The position numbers and the translations under genes were made by a program. A stretch of 31,447 nt of DNA, taken from NCBI GenBank assembly GCA_964058805.1, contig CAXKVV010001922.1, positions 1 through 31,447 on the forward strand, read 5' to 3'. The notes beneath the pieces are model-generated. The model saw nothing but the letters and a program-made list of their open reading frames with translations, had not been told where the DNA came from and did no database searches. The stretch comes from Schoenoplectus triqueter (taxonomy: Eukaryota; Streptophyta; Magnoliopsida; Poales; Cyperaceae). This document shows positions 9,894-20,660 of this stretch, in pieces (within the stretch, counting starts at the first letter, position 1; every line of letters starts with the position of its first letter).

Positions 9894-12865
9894 TTCTCAA
9901 TATATAATAGATTAGTGACACATACGATATGAAATCTAAATTTTCTATGTTGAATATTATATGTTCGAAATTTAATTAATACTTCACCGATAATGAATTG
10001 AAAGAAATTTATCTTTATTTCATCTTATTTCATAAAATTAGTGATTAATTATAAACAAATATTTATGAATATTAAATATATGTTTATTAGATTTCAGTCC
10101 TTATTATCTAAAAAAAATAAGGACCGCTTGAAGTGCATATTCGTTTTTTTATAATTAAGGTTCTGATCACATTTTTTTACTTTCTTTCTTAAATACGTTT
10201 CTTCATAGAAAGCATTATTATTTTTTAATTAAGGAAATGGAGAACATCTAAGAAAGATTCCTGCCTTTTCCTTTTTGCCTTGGTAGTTATCTGTATCTTC
10301 ACCTATTGATATCCCATCATATCTGTCATAATCAAACTATTTAGGAGGACTTAATGCAACGGTTTTCTTTATTATTTTTAGAAGCTAATCAAACATTTGA
10401 CAAGTTTCATTTTTTTTATTCTTTTGGCACTTCCCGAAAGTAACATTCAAGAAAATGACAAGTTTCATTTTTTATTCTTTTGCCGACATATTGTGTCCTG
10501 TTACTTCCTTTTGCTGTGTTATAAAACATATGTGAAAAATGTTTCGGAATTTTGAAGCAGTATTAATTTTACTGACGAGAAGTGAACCACTGACATTTTT
10601 TTTGCAACGACTTAATTTACACTAATTCTGAAGTCATTTAATTATTTTGAGAGGATATAAGTCTATTTTGTATCCGAAGGGGCATAACATGAGGACAAGA
10701 TACCCCATACTGCAATACACATTAATTTGTGTTATAAATTATGATTTCATTAGAGCTGATAAAACCTTTTGATCAGCGTTCTAGTAGAATAGACGTGTTC
10801 TTGTCTTTATGGTACGTAGAGATTCGTGTATTGTTGAGAATTTACTAGTTAATATTAAAAACTGACTTATGATAGAAACTTACATTAGAGATTAGAATGG
10901 TGGACCCACTGTTCACATGTTAATAGTTTATCGGATTCAAACTCATTAATTAATTGGATACTAAATAAAAAAATTAATAATTTAATATATATATACTTAA
11001 CTAATAAAAAATTATTAAAATAATAACATTTTATATATTAAAATAATAATAAAATAAAACTCAAATAATAGCCCCGGAACCACTTGCTCCGCCCGTCTTC
11101 ACATATCATGCCAAAATAACACATGAAGCTATTTTTTTTTGAGTGACACATGAAGCTATTTTAACCTTGTGTAATTTGTCTGCGTAAATCTCAGCACACA
11201 TAAACAGCAGAAAAAACGATGCAAGTTGCAATTACATTAATTGTGTTGGTTCACGAGAAAACAAACATGCTTGGAAGTAAGCTATTTTTTATGTTGCATA
11301 GGTCTCAGGTGACGAATATAAGTTTGCACTTTTAATTAAAATACCACTGATAACAATACTTGCATCTTACTGCAGCTGGGAACCAGATTTTTGCACATTC
11401 TGAATTTCAATGCGTCTCTGTGAGCTGTAGTTCTAAAAAAAATTATAAAATAAACAACAAAATCGAACTCCAATGCGTTATTACCAGCTTAATTAATAAC
11501 AAAATGGGGCACTATTTCCAATAAAAACAAAAACAGACTATAGTCTATTTAAGAAGTACATCCTCATTACTTTAAAATCTAAAATAGTTGGATGTTTGGA
11601 TAAAAAAATATATAGTTGGATGTTAAACTTTGAAGTAGTGGTGCACCAGTTAAAAGAAGACACAAATGATTCTTTCATAACTTAGAAGTTAGAACTAAAA
11701 TGATAATGAATGACACTTAAAGAACTAAATAATACTTCTGAAAATTTTGAGAAGTAAAATAATTTTAAGAACTCTCTGTATTATTTATCCTTTCAGAATT
11801 CCTTGAAGCGAATTGTTCTGCCAATATGCCAGCCACATCCAATCGTTATACAAAATGGAGAGGAATAATATTAATTGTCACTATCGTTTGGTCCTTTTTT
11901 AGGAAATTAAATTGTTTGGTTCATTGGTTGCACTGCTATATTGCATAGGCATCTTATAACCATAATTATATATTTCTGTGATGTAGATATCAGATATATA
12001 TCATCCACTCTTTACAACTTCGCTCCACTCAGCTACAAGTGGACCACTCATTAATTTTTTTCAACAACAAAAAAAAATTGTCATCATTATCTTTTCACTG
12101 GCTAATGCTAACTATAATGACAGGTCAAGATCTCTCCTTTGCTTTTCTAAAAGGGTACCTAAAACATAATCTCTAAGAAAACGAAGTAGTAGACCTTTAT
12201 TCCGCACGAAAGAAATAACAAAACCACAACTAGAAATAATAAAATTTACATTTTGCTAAAGAAAGTCTTCAATAAATCCCAAAATTAACTTTGTTTTGAT
12301 ATCCGTGCAAACTGAATCTTGATGTATTTGTAAACCAACTTCTATATATATGAAATGCGCCATTTATGGGAGGATCAGTTATTTTATATTAATAGGCCGG
12401 ATTCTAGCAACCTCTATTAGACCCAATAAAATTTTGGGCCCAAGAGTTAACTGAAAATTCTATGGATCATGTACGCAGCAAATTCAAGGTGTGTATTGTA
12501 TACAAATTCAAGATGTGTATTGTAGCCACCTTTGTTCATTGTAAAATTAGCATATTATTCAGTGGTGAGAACACCAAAAACATGTTGGAAACGAAGAAGC
12601 TACTCCAATAGTAGCACCACCACTAATAAGGAAAAACAAATTAAGCGATGGAGCATTACTTGTTAATCATTTTCTAAAGATGCAAATGCTTGCCAGCCTA
12701 ATCTTATAGTACCTTTCCTAGTTATTACCAATTAATGATTGACAGGAATTTCTACCTTATATTTTCTATGCTATAGGAAGAAATGTTCGGTCTACCTGTA
12801 ACGGTCAAGAATCCCGATTGTAGTGCAATTGCAATGACGGTTCAGAATCTCTCTCCATGCACCAT
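9894..12865. other. Gene-free spacer before peroxidase gene 2
   Basis: About 3 kb with no credible coding region on either strand. Three short local duplications are visible: ATGACAAGTTTCATTTTTT with following TATTCTTTTG (about 10395 and 10455), ACACATGAAGCTATTTT (about 11121 and 11147), and CAAATTCAAG(G/A)TGTGTATTG (about 12479 and 12503). Bases 11069-11098 form a GC-rich patch in AT-rich surroundings, possibly the tail of an old element. Confidence 0.5.
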
Positions 12866-12870
12866 CCAAT
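12866..12870 (+). promoter_or_regulatory. Possible CCAAT box of peroxidase gene 2
   Basis: CCAAT lies 86 bp before the ATG at 12956. Only a weak TATA-like ACTATAGTAAA follows at about 12872. No strong TATA box like those of the other two genes was found, so the start region of this gene is less certain. Confidence 0.3.
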
Positions 12871-12955
12871 AACTATAGTAAATCGTCTTAGCTAGAGAAA
12901 AGAAAAAAAATAGCCCATAACTGCTTTCAGTTAAAGAAAGAGGAAAAATAGAGAA

Positions 12956-14826
12956 ATGAAGAAAATCCAAAATGTTTTGTTCTTAGTTTTCATTTTCTCT
13001 CCGATTGCAGCAGCATTACAATTGAATTACTATGCAAAAACCTGCCCGGATCTTGAAAGCATAGTTCAGGATGTGGTCAGAGAACACATGAATGCATCTT
13101 TAAAAGTTGCTCCTTCCACGTTGCGCCTCTTCTTCCATGACTGTTTTATTATGGTAAGCATCTCAGATTATCAGCATTTTTTGTTCTTTACTTACCAGTA
13201 TATGAATATGTGGTGATTTTGGCATGCAGTAGCTAATCAATTTTACTTTTCTGAAACTCAAAACCAAGAAAATGTAATCAGATTTTGGATTATGATCACA
13301 ATTGAATGACTTGGATTGGAATCAACTATTTTGATTTGACAATGTTTTCATTCCTAAAATACAAGATAAATTGAAAATTATCCTGGAATACAAGAATTTG
13401 TGTTAGAAGTACAAGAAATATAAAAATAAGATAAAAGTATTAGAAATACCGCGATGGAATTCAACTTTTTTTTTAGGTAAGTAGCTAAGTGTCCACATTA
13501 TCTTTTTGGAACTAAAAAAAATTATCCACGGGGGATTGAACCGTCTTTTAGAAAATAACACAAACACTTAACCAATAGACCAACCCATACTCCAGGCTAA
13601 AGCTAATATAATTAGAATAATTTTGGCAAACAAGAATGAATCACTGAAATTAGTTGATTGAGGTGAAGCAGAAACAAATCAGCATGCAACATTTTTGTAT
13701 TATCTTACAGTTTCTTTGGTGAGAGTACAGAACTCATTATATGCTTATTTCGCTTGTGCTTGAATTGTTGAAGGGATGTGATGCCTCAATCATGATAAAA
13801 AGTTCCAAGGGAGATGACGAGCGTCACAGTGCTGATGACATCACACTTTCCAAAGATGCATTTGGCACTATTTTGGCGGTGAAGAAGGCAGTAGATCAAA
13901 ATCCACAGTGTGTCAACAAGGTTTCCTGTGCCGACATCATGGCCTTGGCTGCAAGAGACTCTGTCACCTTGGTACTGTTTTGTACATTGGTTTAAAATTG
14001 AATCTGGATGCATAATATTCATATCCAGGGGAAAGAACATGATTGATCAAGTTTGAAACAAAATTCTTGTGTGACAGAGTGGTGGACCCTCATGGGCAGT
14101 AGAACTCGGGAGGTATGATGGAAGAATTTCAACAAAAGAGGGTGTAGTATTTCCTCATCCAGACGATAGCATCGACAAATTGACTCGAATGTTTTCTGAC
14201 ATGGGGCTGGACCAAACCGACATGATTGCTCTTTCAGGTAAGCAAAATTTATCAGCAAGTTTGACACTGAGATTTGAGGGCTATACTGAAAGGCATTTGC
14301 AGAACTAATTCAAATTATTGAGTATATTCTTCATCATTTCACGACAGGATGGAACAAACTTACAAGAAAAAAATAGTTTTCGATCAATTAAGCTATACAC
14401 CAGACTAACTAAGATCATTTGCCATCACTAGGGGCACACACCTTCGGTATTGCGAGATGCAAATACTTCAAGAATCGCATTTATCCAATAGTCGATCCAA
14501 CCATGAACCAAACTTTCGCAGAAATAATCAGAGAAATGTGTCCTCTGATCACAAGAGATGTCATCAGTGGTGCTTTCCTTGATAATACGACTAAGAGTGA
14601 ATTCGACAACGCCTACTACAAAAATCTGCAAAGTGGCCAGGGCCTACTAGCATCTGACCAGGCCCTTTACATTGACCGAAGAACGCGAGACAGGGTAAAT
14701 ATGTTTGCATCGAATCAGACTGCATTCTTTGAAGCTTTTACCACAGCCATTATCAAGCTTGGCAGAGTCGGGGTTAAGACCGCCTCAGACGGTGAGATAC
14801 GTAAGGATTGTAGATTCCCAAATTGA
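12956..14826 (+). CDS. Class III secretory peroxidase, gene 2 (four exons)
   Basis: Complete secretory haem peroxidase. The exons are 12956-13153, 13774-13971, 14078-14237 and 14432-14826, with GT-AG introns of 620, 106 and 194 bp in phases 0, 0 and 1. The product is 316 aa. Residues 1-20 are a signal peptide. The distal pair is R57 and H61 in LRLFFHDC, the proximal haem ligand is H188 in SGAHTFG, and the proximal calcium site is T189 with D, T and D in FLDNTTKSEFD. All eight family cysteines are kept (30, 63, 68, 112, 118, 195, 222, 312). It has several N-glycosylation sequons, including N46 and SNQT. Oddities: HDC is followed by FIM where the family has FV then Q, R, N or E; the substrate-pocket LP motif reads FPHP; and the loop after RIY is five residues shorter than in horseradish peroxidase. 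It is closest to gene 3 in exon sizes and motifs, which suggests a later duplication than the split from gene 1. Frame and splice sites are intact, so nothing marks it as a pseudogene. Confidence 0.95.
13466..13592 (-). mobile_element. tRNA-derived SINE in intron 1 of gene 2, antisense
   Basis: Read on the minus strand, the segment opens with a Pol III A-box-like TGGTCTATTGGTTAAG (13567-13582) and has a B-box-like GGTTCAATCCC (13532-13542) 24 bases downstream. It ends in an A-run (plus-strand T-run, 13466-13474). Box order, spacing and the A tail fit a short plant SINE. It accounts for part of why this intron is 620 bp when gene 1 has 134 bp and gene 3 has 314 bp. No target duplication could be fixed. 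Confidence 0.55.
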
Positions 14827-16110
14827 GGGGGGATCGTATTTTTTTGTATAGAGGTGAGGCCAATTATGTATCATGATATAGTTTCTTTGCGTCCATTATT
14901 ATTCTTCTTCTTCTTCTTTTAAGGACGCAGATTGTGCCTCAAATATGGGTCCCGCGTATTTTAGTTTTTTAGAGGACCCATTCTCCAATTATGGTAGGGA
15001 ATTGGTGAGATTTGTTGGGGACATTTTACATTTTTTTCTTTTTTAATACTTAACCAGTTCAGGATTTCTGTATTTATGAGAAAGTTCTTTCCTGGCATAA
15101 AATGCCCACAGGAAGTCAAAGCCGGGGCTCTTTATGTAACTCGTACGTAATTACTTAATTATTTCAGCCTTAATATTTGTTCTTATATTCTATTTGCAAT
15201 TTGCTTGATATCCTCATTTTTTTATAAATTTGTTTGGACTCCAGCCGTTCATGCATCTCGATATTCCTGCATAAGATTGAGATGCAGTACATTTTTGTAC
15301 TAACAAAATATGAAATGTGGTTGCATGAACGTCACTCTTGACCAAATTAACAAATTACAATGGAGCTCAATATAAGTTTCTGCAGACAATCAAAAAAATG
15401 TCAACCTCCTCGTTTACACTACTAACATACGCATGATATTACGGCCCTGATTGAATTAAAGCCCAAATTCATCAAAGCTAATATCAACAGGCCATGACAT
15501 CAGTTAGTTATCTAAGCACGTCAATAGGCCCATGTATACTCAAGTCCAACAACATGATCTACCCAATACCTGATTAGGTATTATTATATATCTCTGCTCC
15601 TTATTAAACACATAAATATTCTGATTTTGTAACGTTTCAGATTTTTTGTTAAATTTTTAGAGCTAATATCAGTTATCAGATTGAGTTATTCGTCAAATAA
15701 TGTTACTATCTCTATGGCTATTTAAGTTGAAGTTATAATTTTCTCTCAATTTTGATTGTTACACGAAATGCTACATATTTTAGGAGTACAATTGCCCTAC
15801 TTTATTTTATTTATTTCTTAGATGGCATCAATTATGAATTTTAACTTTTCTTAAATTTTTAATGTCAACTTTTCTCTCAATTTTGCATTTATTTTACATT
15901 AAATATGTATTCATGAAATTTACATTAATTGTTAAATTATCTTCATTTTATTTTCTTTCTTTTCACATGAAGATATATTTTTTTTATATTTTTAAAAGAT
16001 ATCACCGTAGCAACACATGAACAAGATACAAGTAATATATAGAAATCTTAAATGGGTTGCTATAGTTGGAAACATTAATTAATTTGGTCTGTTAATTTCA
16101 CATGGCAGTC
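14827..16110. other. 3' flank of gene 2, no further gene seen
   Basis: It holds the 3' untranslated region with TTTGTA at about 14843 and a short TTC run at about 14900-14917. A 12-bp inverted pair (GTTCATGCA... / ...TGCATGAAC) at about 15247 and 15325 brackets a GTACATTTTTGTAC palindrome near 15287. The rest is plain AT-rich sequence with no coding region. Confidence 0.45.
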
Positions 16111-16119
16111 AAAAGAAGA

Positions 16120-16144
<25 letters not shown>

Positions 16145-16159
<15 letters not shown>

Positions 16160-16565
16160 TTTATCTATTGTGCTTTCAGTAGCACTTCGGCCGAAATACT
16201 ATCAATCTAAAATTTAATTTTTCATGCTCAAAATTTCAATTTAAGTAGCTCAATAAAAATTTTATATCATAATCTTATAGAATACAAATTATTATATTGA
16301 TTGGAGTTAGTTTACTATACTTAATGATTTTTAGAAAGTAAGTATCTATTACACACAAATTTTATTATTTTATTATTATTTTAGGGCTATCTTTTAAAAT
16401 CATTAAGCATAATAAATTAATTCCAAAAATGATAAAAATTAGTATTCTACAGAAATATGATATAAAAATTTTATTGAGATATTTAAATTAAAATTTCAAG
16501 CATGAAAATTAAAATTTGGACTGATAGCGTTTCGGCCAAAGTGCTAGAAGCACAATAGATAAACT
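16145..16565. mobile_element. Palindromic MITE in (TA)n, subfamily 1
   Basis: A non-coding element embedded in a TA microsatellite. The left side is (TA)n at about 16121-16144 and then (GA)n. The left arm starts GTTTATCTATTGTGCTTTCA at 16159. The reverse complement of the right arm reads GTTTATCTATTGTGCTTCTA and abuts ATATATA at 16565. Pairing continues through CGGCCGAAA, TTTTCATGCT and CTCAATAAAATTTTATATCA, about 110 bp per arm. It resembles the elements at 19261-19687 and 27903-28325 in architecture, with a GTGCT...AGCAC subterminal palindrome, but its sequence is distinct. Confidence 0.75.
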
Positions 16566-17725
16566 ATATATATTGGCTACTGTGCTACGCGTAGCTAAAC
16601 TATATATAATTATTTAAATTTATTATGGAGTCAAATTACTAGCCAAACGCGTGTACTTAACAGTGAATTGCTCGAGAATGATTTGGATACCAAATAGAGC
16701 CTATTCATGTTCCTTTTGGATCTTCAAAATATTAACTTTTTTTTTTTGAAAAAAAGACAGTTATATTTTGGTTTTTGCAATGATCCACGATATATATTAT
16801 ATTATATTATATATAGTTGCGGAACCAATTGTCCAGTAGTCTTCTCTTTAATCTAATTCGTTAATTTCAATTGGTCAACTAATTAATCTAGTCATACAAT
16901 ATTATTTCACAACTAATTAAGGAGAAAAATAAATCGGCCATGGTTATATTTGTTAGAAAATGAGATTTCAGATATTTTGAAAGAAAATCGTAAAAAATAT
17001 AAAAATAAAAATTTGATTGACATGTTATTGAACTTGTATGTTGGTTGTATTTTAAATTTTATACGATCGAAATATTGCTTTCGTGTAAGTTTTACAAGGA
17101 CTATATAATCAGAGTTGTGCAAATTGTATAAATTTTAAATTGTTCATGATTAACAATCAAACAATACACAAATTATGTAAATTTTGAAACACTACAAATT
17201 TAAGTTAAATATCTATAAATTTTATTCCTAAAACTCTATAAAAATTTACTTAAAGAAAAAAAAAATACCATATCAAGATTCACAAATTGTCAAAATAAAG
17301 TCACCAAGTGATAACTCCTCATTAGTAAGTAACGTTTGCAAAACATTAGTTCAACAACCTTATAGTCAATGGTTAATTATCATGCAAATAAGGTTATTCT
17401 ATAATTTTTATCTGATTGTAAATAATGTTTAGTCTAATTTTTTTCACGTCTAAACGCTAATTAACTCAATGATCTTTTTATAAACAATATTAATTGGGTA
17501 GCAGAGAGCCAATAATCAATATCAACTAGAGGTAGGAAAAATGGGAAATGATACGGTCGTAGTCAAAAGGTGTCTTCATATTTATCTGCTAAGAAGTAAA
17601 AGCTGGGCTTCGCCTTCTACTCTATCCATTCAGTCGTCAACGAGTTTGCTTTAAGATTACGTATGTATTTCCTCCCTGTGATTATTGGTAACGGAATGGA
17701 TAAAGGATGTGCTTCATTCTACAAT
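16566..17725. other. Spacer with a foldback-family fragment
   Basis: No coding region. Bases about 17289-17320 (GTCAAAATAAAGTCACCAAG, then TGAT) resemble the right end of the foldback family found at 9009-9034 (GTCAAAATAACCCATTGG...), so a worn copy probably ends here. The upstream partner arm was not located. Confidence 0.35.
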
Positions 17726-18353
17726 ACTGCACAAAAGATCTTTATTAACGATTTTAAAAGAGATTTACTATAACGGTTTTGTGACAGTTAACAATGAGGG
17801 ATTAGAAAAAGTATAAGCAACTGTTAGCAATTGGTAAGCGACTGGACGCTTTTTCCCCCTAATCTTTACTAATGGTTTTGATAGTGATACCGTTAACAAT
17901 TGTTATATTTTTCGCTGAGGAATTGCTAATGGTTTTCTATTGAAAACTGTTAGTACATATTTGCCGAAAAAACTTTGCTAACGGTTATTACTCTAAAACC
18001 ATTAGGAAAAAGTTTTTTTTTAATTCTTTTTGGTAAAAGTTTTTAATGAAAAACCGTTAACAAAAAATTCTTATTTTTTAAGTGATTTTTGTTTTCTATG
18101 GCCAGCCCATTTCATTGTTAGCCATATATTAATCATAATACAATCATTAGCATAATAAATTCACTACAAATATAGTTCTAACAGAAGAAAATATATCATT
18201 TATGTCACATGTACTAAAAATAATAAAAATAACATATCACATATATAATTCATAAATTCACATCATCACAATAAATTTATAAAATTTTAGAACCAAATTT
18301 ATAACAAGCCGATCAAATATTTTCCATAACAAATGCAACCATCATTTTTTTAC

Positions 18354-18401
18354 CTCATCAATTAGTTCTTGTCGATATGCGGCTGGACTCGGTTCCATTC
18401 G
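18354..18401 (-). pseudogene. Isolated exon-like fragment inside CACTA relic
   Basis: On the minus strand, 48 nt encoding RMEPSPAAYRQELIDE are framed by an acceptor-like CAACAG with a T-rich tract before it and a donor-like GTAAAA after it. The flanks have intron-like AT composition. It may be a leftover internal exon of the CACTA protein, but the peptide was not recognised and the call rests on context and splice-like edges. Confidence 0.25.
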
Positions 18402-18933
18402 CTGTTGAAAAAAATATAAAATTATTAGTAATTTGAATAAAAAAATATAATTAAAAGTACGCATTATATAAGGTTTGAAAATCTCAAACAAAACATTCGA
18501 CTCGTGGTGAATTGCGATTATACCATGAATTAATCTCATAACATAATAATTATATTATTTGCCGTCAGGTTGCGTTGGACTCTAAAAAAATAACAGAAGT
18601 ACCAAGTAAATTATTAATAAAGTTACACAAAAACCTCAAATATTTTGATATTTTTTCAATTTCAATTAGGTGTAGATCATGTACCGTGAGTCTGACATAA
18701 GCAAGTCGGTTCTTTTTTTTATTTTTTCATATCATCCAATAATGCCTAAATGACCTATAATAAATTTAAATTATCATATTAGTATAAGTTTCATATATTT
18801 ATATATTATTGATAAAAAAAACTTACGTATTTAGCACATTTTGGATCCGCAACCCATTTACATCATGATTCACAAGATTTAGGATAGAAAAATAGTTATC
18901 AGAGACATTGATAACCAAAATCATCCAATGATT

Positions 18934-18935
<2 letters not shown>

Positions 18936-18971
<36 letters not shown>
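18936..18971. repeat. (TA)n microsatellite
   Basis: Eighteen TA units in a row inside the CACTA relic. Unlike the other long TA runs in this window, it carries no adjacent (GA)n or palindromic element. Confidence 0.95.
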
Positions 18972-18973
<2 letters not shown>

Positions 18974-19222
18974 GGTCCACAAAAAGATAATTTTGAGAAA
19001 TAAAAGTCTTAAAAGAAAATAATTTCATACCCCCTCAATGTACATAAAAAATAAGTAATGATGTTTGACATGCAGCAACCTGTCATTCAGGTATCTTGTT
19101 GCTACTATGAAATCGCTTTGGATGACCGAACCTGAGCATTTGTATGGACAAATGAACCCACAGCACTCGATTTCAAAGGTTTTGCACCGATTTACCGAAA
19201 GTCTGCATTTATATTATCACAA

Positions 19223-19258
<36 letters not shown>

Positions 19259-19260
19259 TA

Positions 19261-19687
19261 GAGAGAGAGAGAGAGAGTGAGGCTATGGTGCTTCGCGAAG
19301 CACAAAACCTCCCGTGCTTCGCATCCGTATCTCAAATTTGAAAGTTCATACGCTCGATCCAAACCGTTGAACATGATCTTCATATTGAAATATATTTGGA
19401 GATCAAATTTTATATTTTTTTGAATTTTTTTGCTATTTTTTAAATGAGTATAAAATTTGCTGATCTAACGATTTCTGCACCATCCAAAACTAGCGATTTT
19501 GTACCCATCTAAAAAATAGCAAAAAAATTCAAAAAAAATATAAATTTTGATCTCCAAAGATAGTTCAATATGAAGATCATGTTCAACGGTTTGGATCGGG
19601 TGTATGAACTTTCAAATTCGAGATACGGACGCGAAGCACGGGAGGTTTTGTGCTTCGCGAAGCACCATAGCCTCACTCTCTCTCTCT
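19261..19687. mobile_element. Palindromic MITE in (TA)n, best-preserved copy
   Basis: A 427-bp element with (TA)n then (GA)n on the left and (TC)n then (TA)n on the right. The arms pair almost perfectly for about 190 bp each around a centre near 19475. Close to each tip is the perfect 16-base palindrome GTGCTTCGCGAAGCAC (19288-19303 and 19650-19665). It has no coding capacity. A second, more worn copy lies at 27903-28325. An ATT trinucleotide run lies immediately to the left (about 19223-19250). The very high arm identity suggests it is the youngest member seen here. Confidence 0.85.
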
Positions 19688-19806
19688 ATATATATATATA
19701 TATTTATTTATGAAAAGCAGATTCATTTCACCGATTTCAGAGAATAAGTAAGTACCAAAAAGCAGTACAAATACTAAAATATCATAAATAATAAGCAACA
19801 AAATAT

Positions 19807-19909
19807 CACAAATAAGTACCACAAACAAGTAGCACAAATAAGCAGCACAAATAAACAACACAAATAAGTTTATCTAAATATGTTTATCTAAATAGATTTA
19901 TCTACTTAA
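19807..19909. repeat. Two adjoining minisatellites, 13-bp and 14-bp units
   Basis: Five 13-bp units of the form CACAAATAAGYAN run from 19807 to 19871. They pass directly into three 14-bp units of the form GTTTATCTAAATAN from 19868 to 19909. Less regular CACAAATA-like copies extend leftward to about 19760. The array lies inside the CACTA relic and has no credible coding frame. Confidence 0.75.
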
Positions 19910-20150
19910 GTTTATTACAACATTCATCTAAATTTTAAAAAATTATCATACAAGATGATTGTTTATGTCCCCCAGGTCCTTAATCTTAGCTATCACAACA
20001 TCACGAATGGCTATCATCGAACCTATAAAATAAAAAAATTATAATAGTTAACAAATTAATTTATTAAACTAAATTTAGAAAGTGATACATATCCGTCGAG
20101 ATATCAAGCTATGGTGACACATACGGTACTCCTATAGCTTTTGTCATCGC

Positions 20151-20285
20151 TTAATTTATTGAAATCATTGCTTGATACAATGAAATCACTTCAACTTTTT
20201 GAGACTGCATTTGTTGATCCTTTTGCCTTATAATCTCCTTAAGATTCTCAATTTCGTTAAGAAGTTCGGCTTTTGTTGGTGCCAT
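20151..20285 (-). pseudogene. Coiled-coil ORF remnant, possible CACTA protein tail
   Basis: A 44-residue minus-strand frame starts MAPTKAELLNEIENLKEIIR and continues with QKDQQMQSQK and a short hydrophobic tail, ending at TAA. Leucine/isoleucine spacing and charged Glu, Lys and Gln residues indicate a coiled coil. Reading through the stop, the frame continues a further 16 codons before another stop. Plant transposase_24-type proteins of En/Spm elements often end in such a coil. That link is inference from position inside the CACTA relic. It could equally be a chance or host-derived fragment. Confidence 0.35.
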
Positions 20286-20430
20286 TACTAGTGAGACTGA
20301 AAAAATGATGATATTTTATATATTTTCAGAGTCATATTGCTAAACGATATTCTTTCCTCGATTTAGGGTTTAGTGTTTAGGATTTTTAGTTTTAGGATAC
20401 AGTTTTGGGCCAGCCAACCATCATAATCCA

Positions 20431-20660
20431 CTCTTTGAATACTTTATCTCATTAGCGAAAATACGTTAGTCAATCTGGTGTTTGAGAAAAATCTAGCAGC
20501 ATTTTCCTTTAGCTCACTGAGTACACCAACGCATATTTGCATGCACATATGTATCCGTGGGAACAAAAGGAGAAATATTGTACTGGATAATTCTCAAACA
20601 CTAGATTGTAGCTAGTATACGTTCACTAATCTTAAATGAGATAAAGTATTCAAAAAAGAG
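20431..20660. mobile_element. Small foldback element inside CACTA relic
   Basis: A 230-bp segment whose left end CTCTTTGAATACTTTATCTC is the near-exact reverse complement of its right end (GAGATAAAGTATTCAAAAAAGAG, cited in part). The second-layer match ACGTTAGT...TGGTGTTTGAGAA pairs with TTCTCAAACACTAGA...ACGTTCACTAAT. Short inverted repeats without coding content indicate a MITE. The family was not recognised and no target duplication was clear. Confidence 0.6.

Noticed and set aside
13786..14267. Minus-strand open frames opposite gene 2
   Set aside because: They are shadows of the coding exons in another frame and cross its splice sites. No independent support.
15246..15336. microRNA precursor hairpin
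   Set aside because: Only short outer stems and a small inner palindrome pair. A continuous stem of about 20 bp typical of plant precursors was not seen.
19673..19861. Minus-strand open frame with many Leu and Ile
   Set aside because: It reads through a minisatellite and a (TC)n(TA)n border. The composition is fully explained by the repeats.
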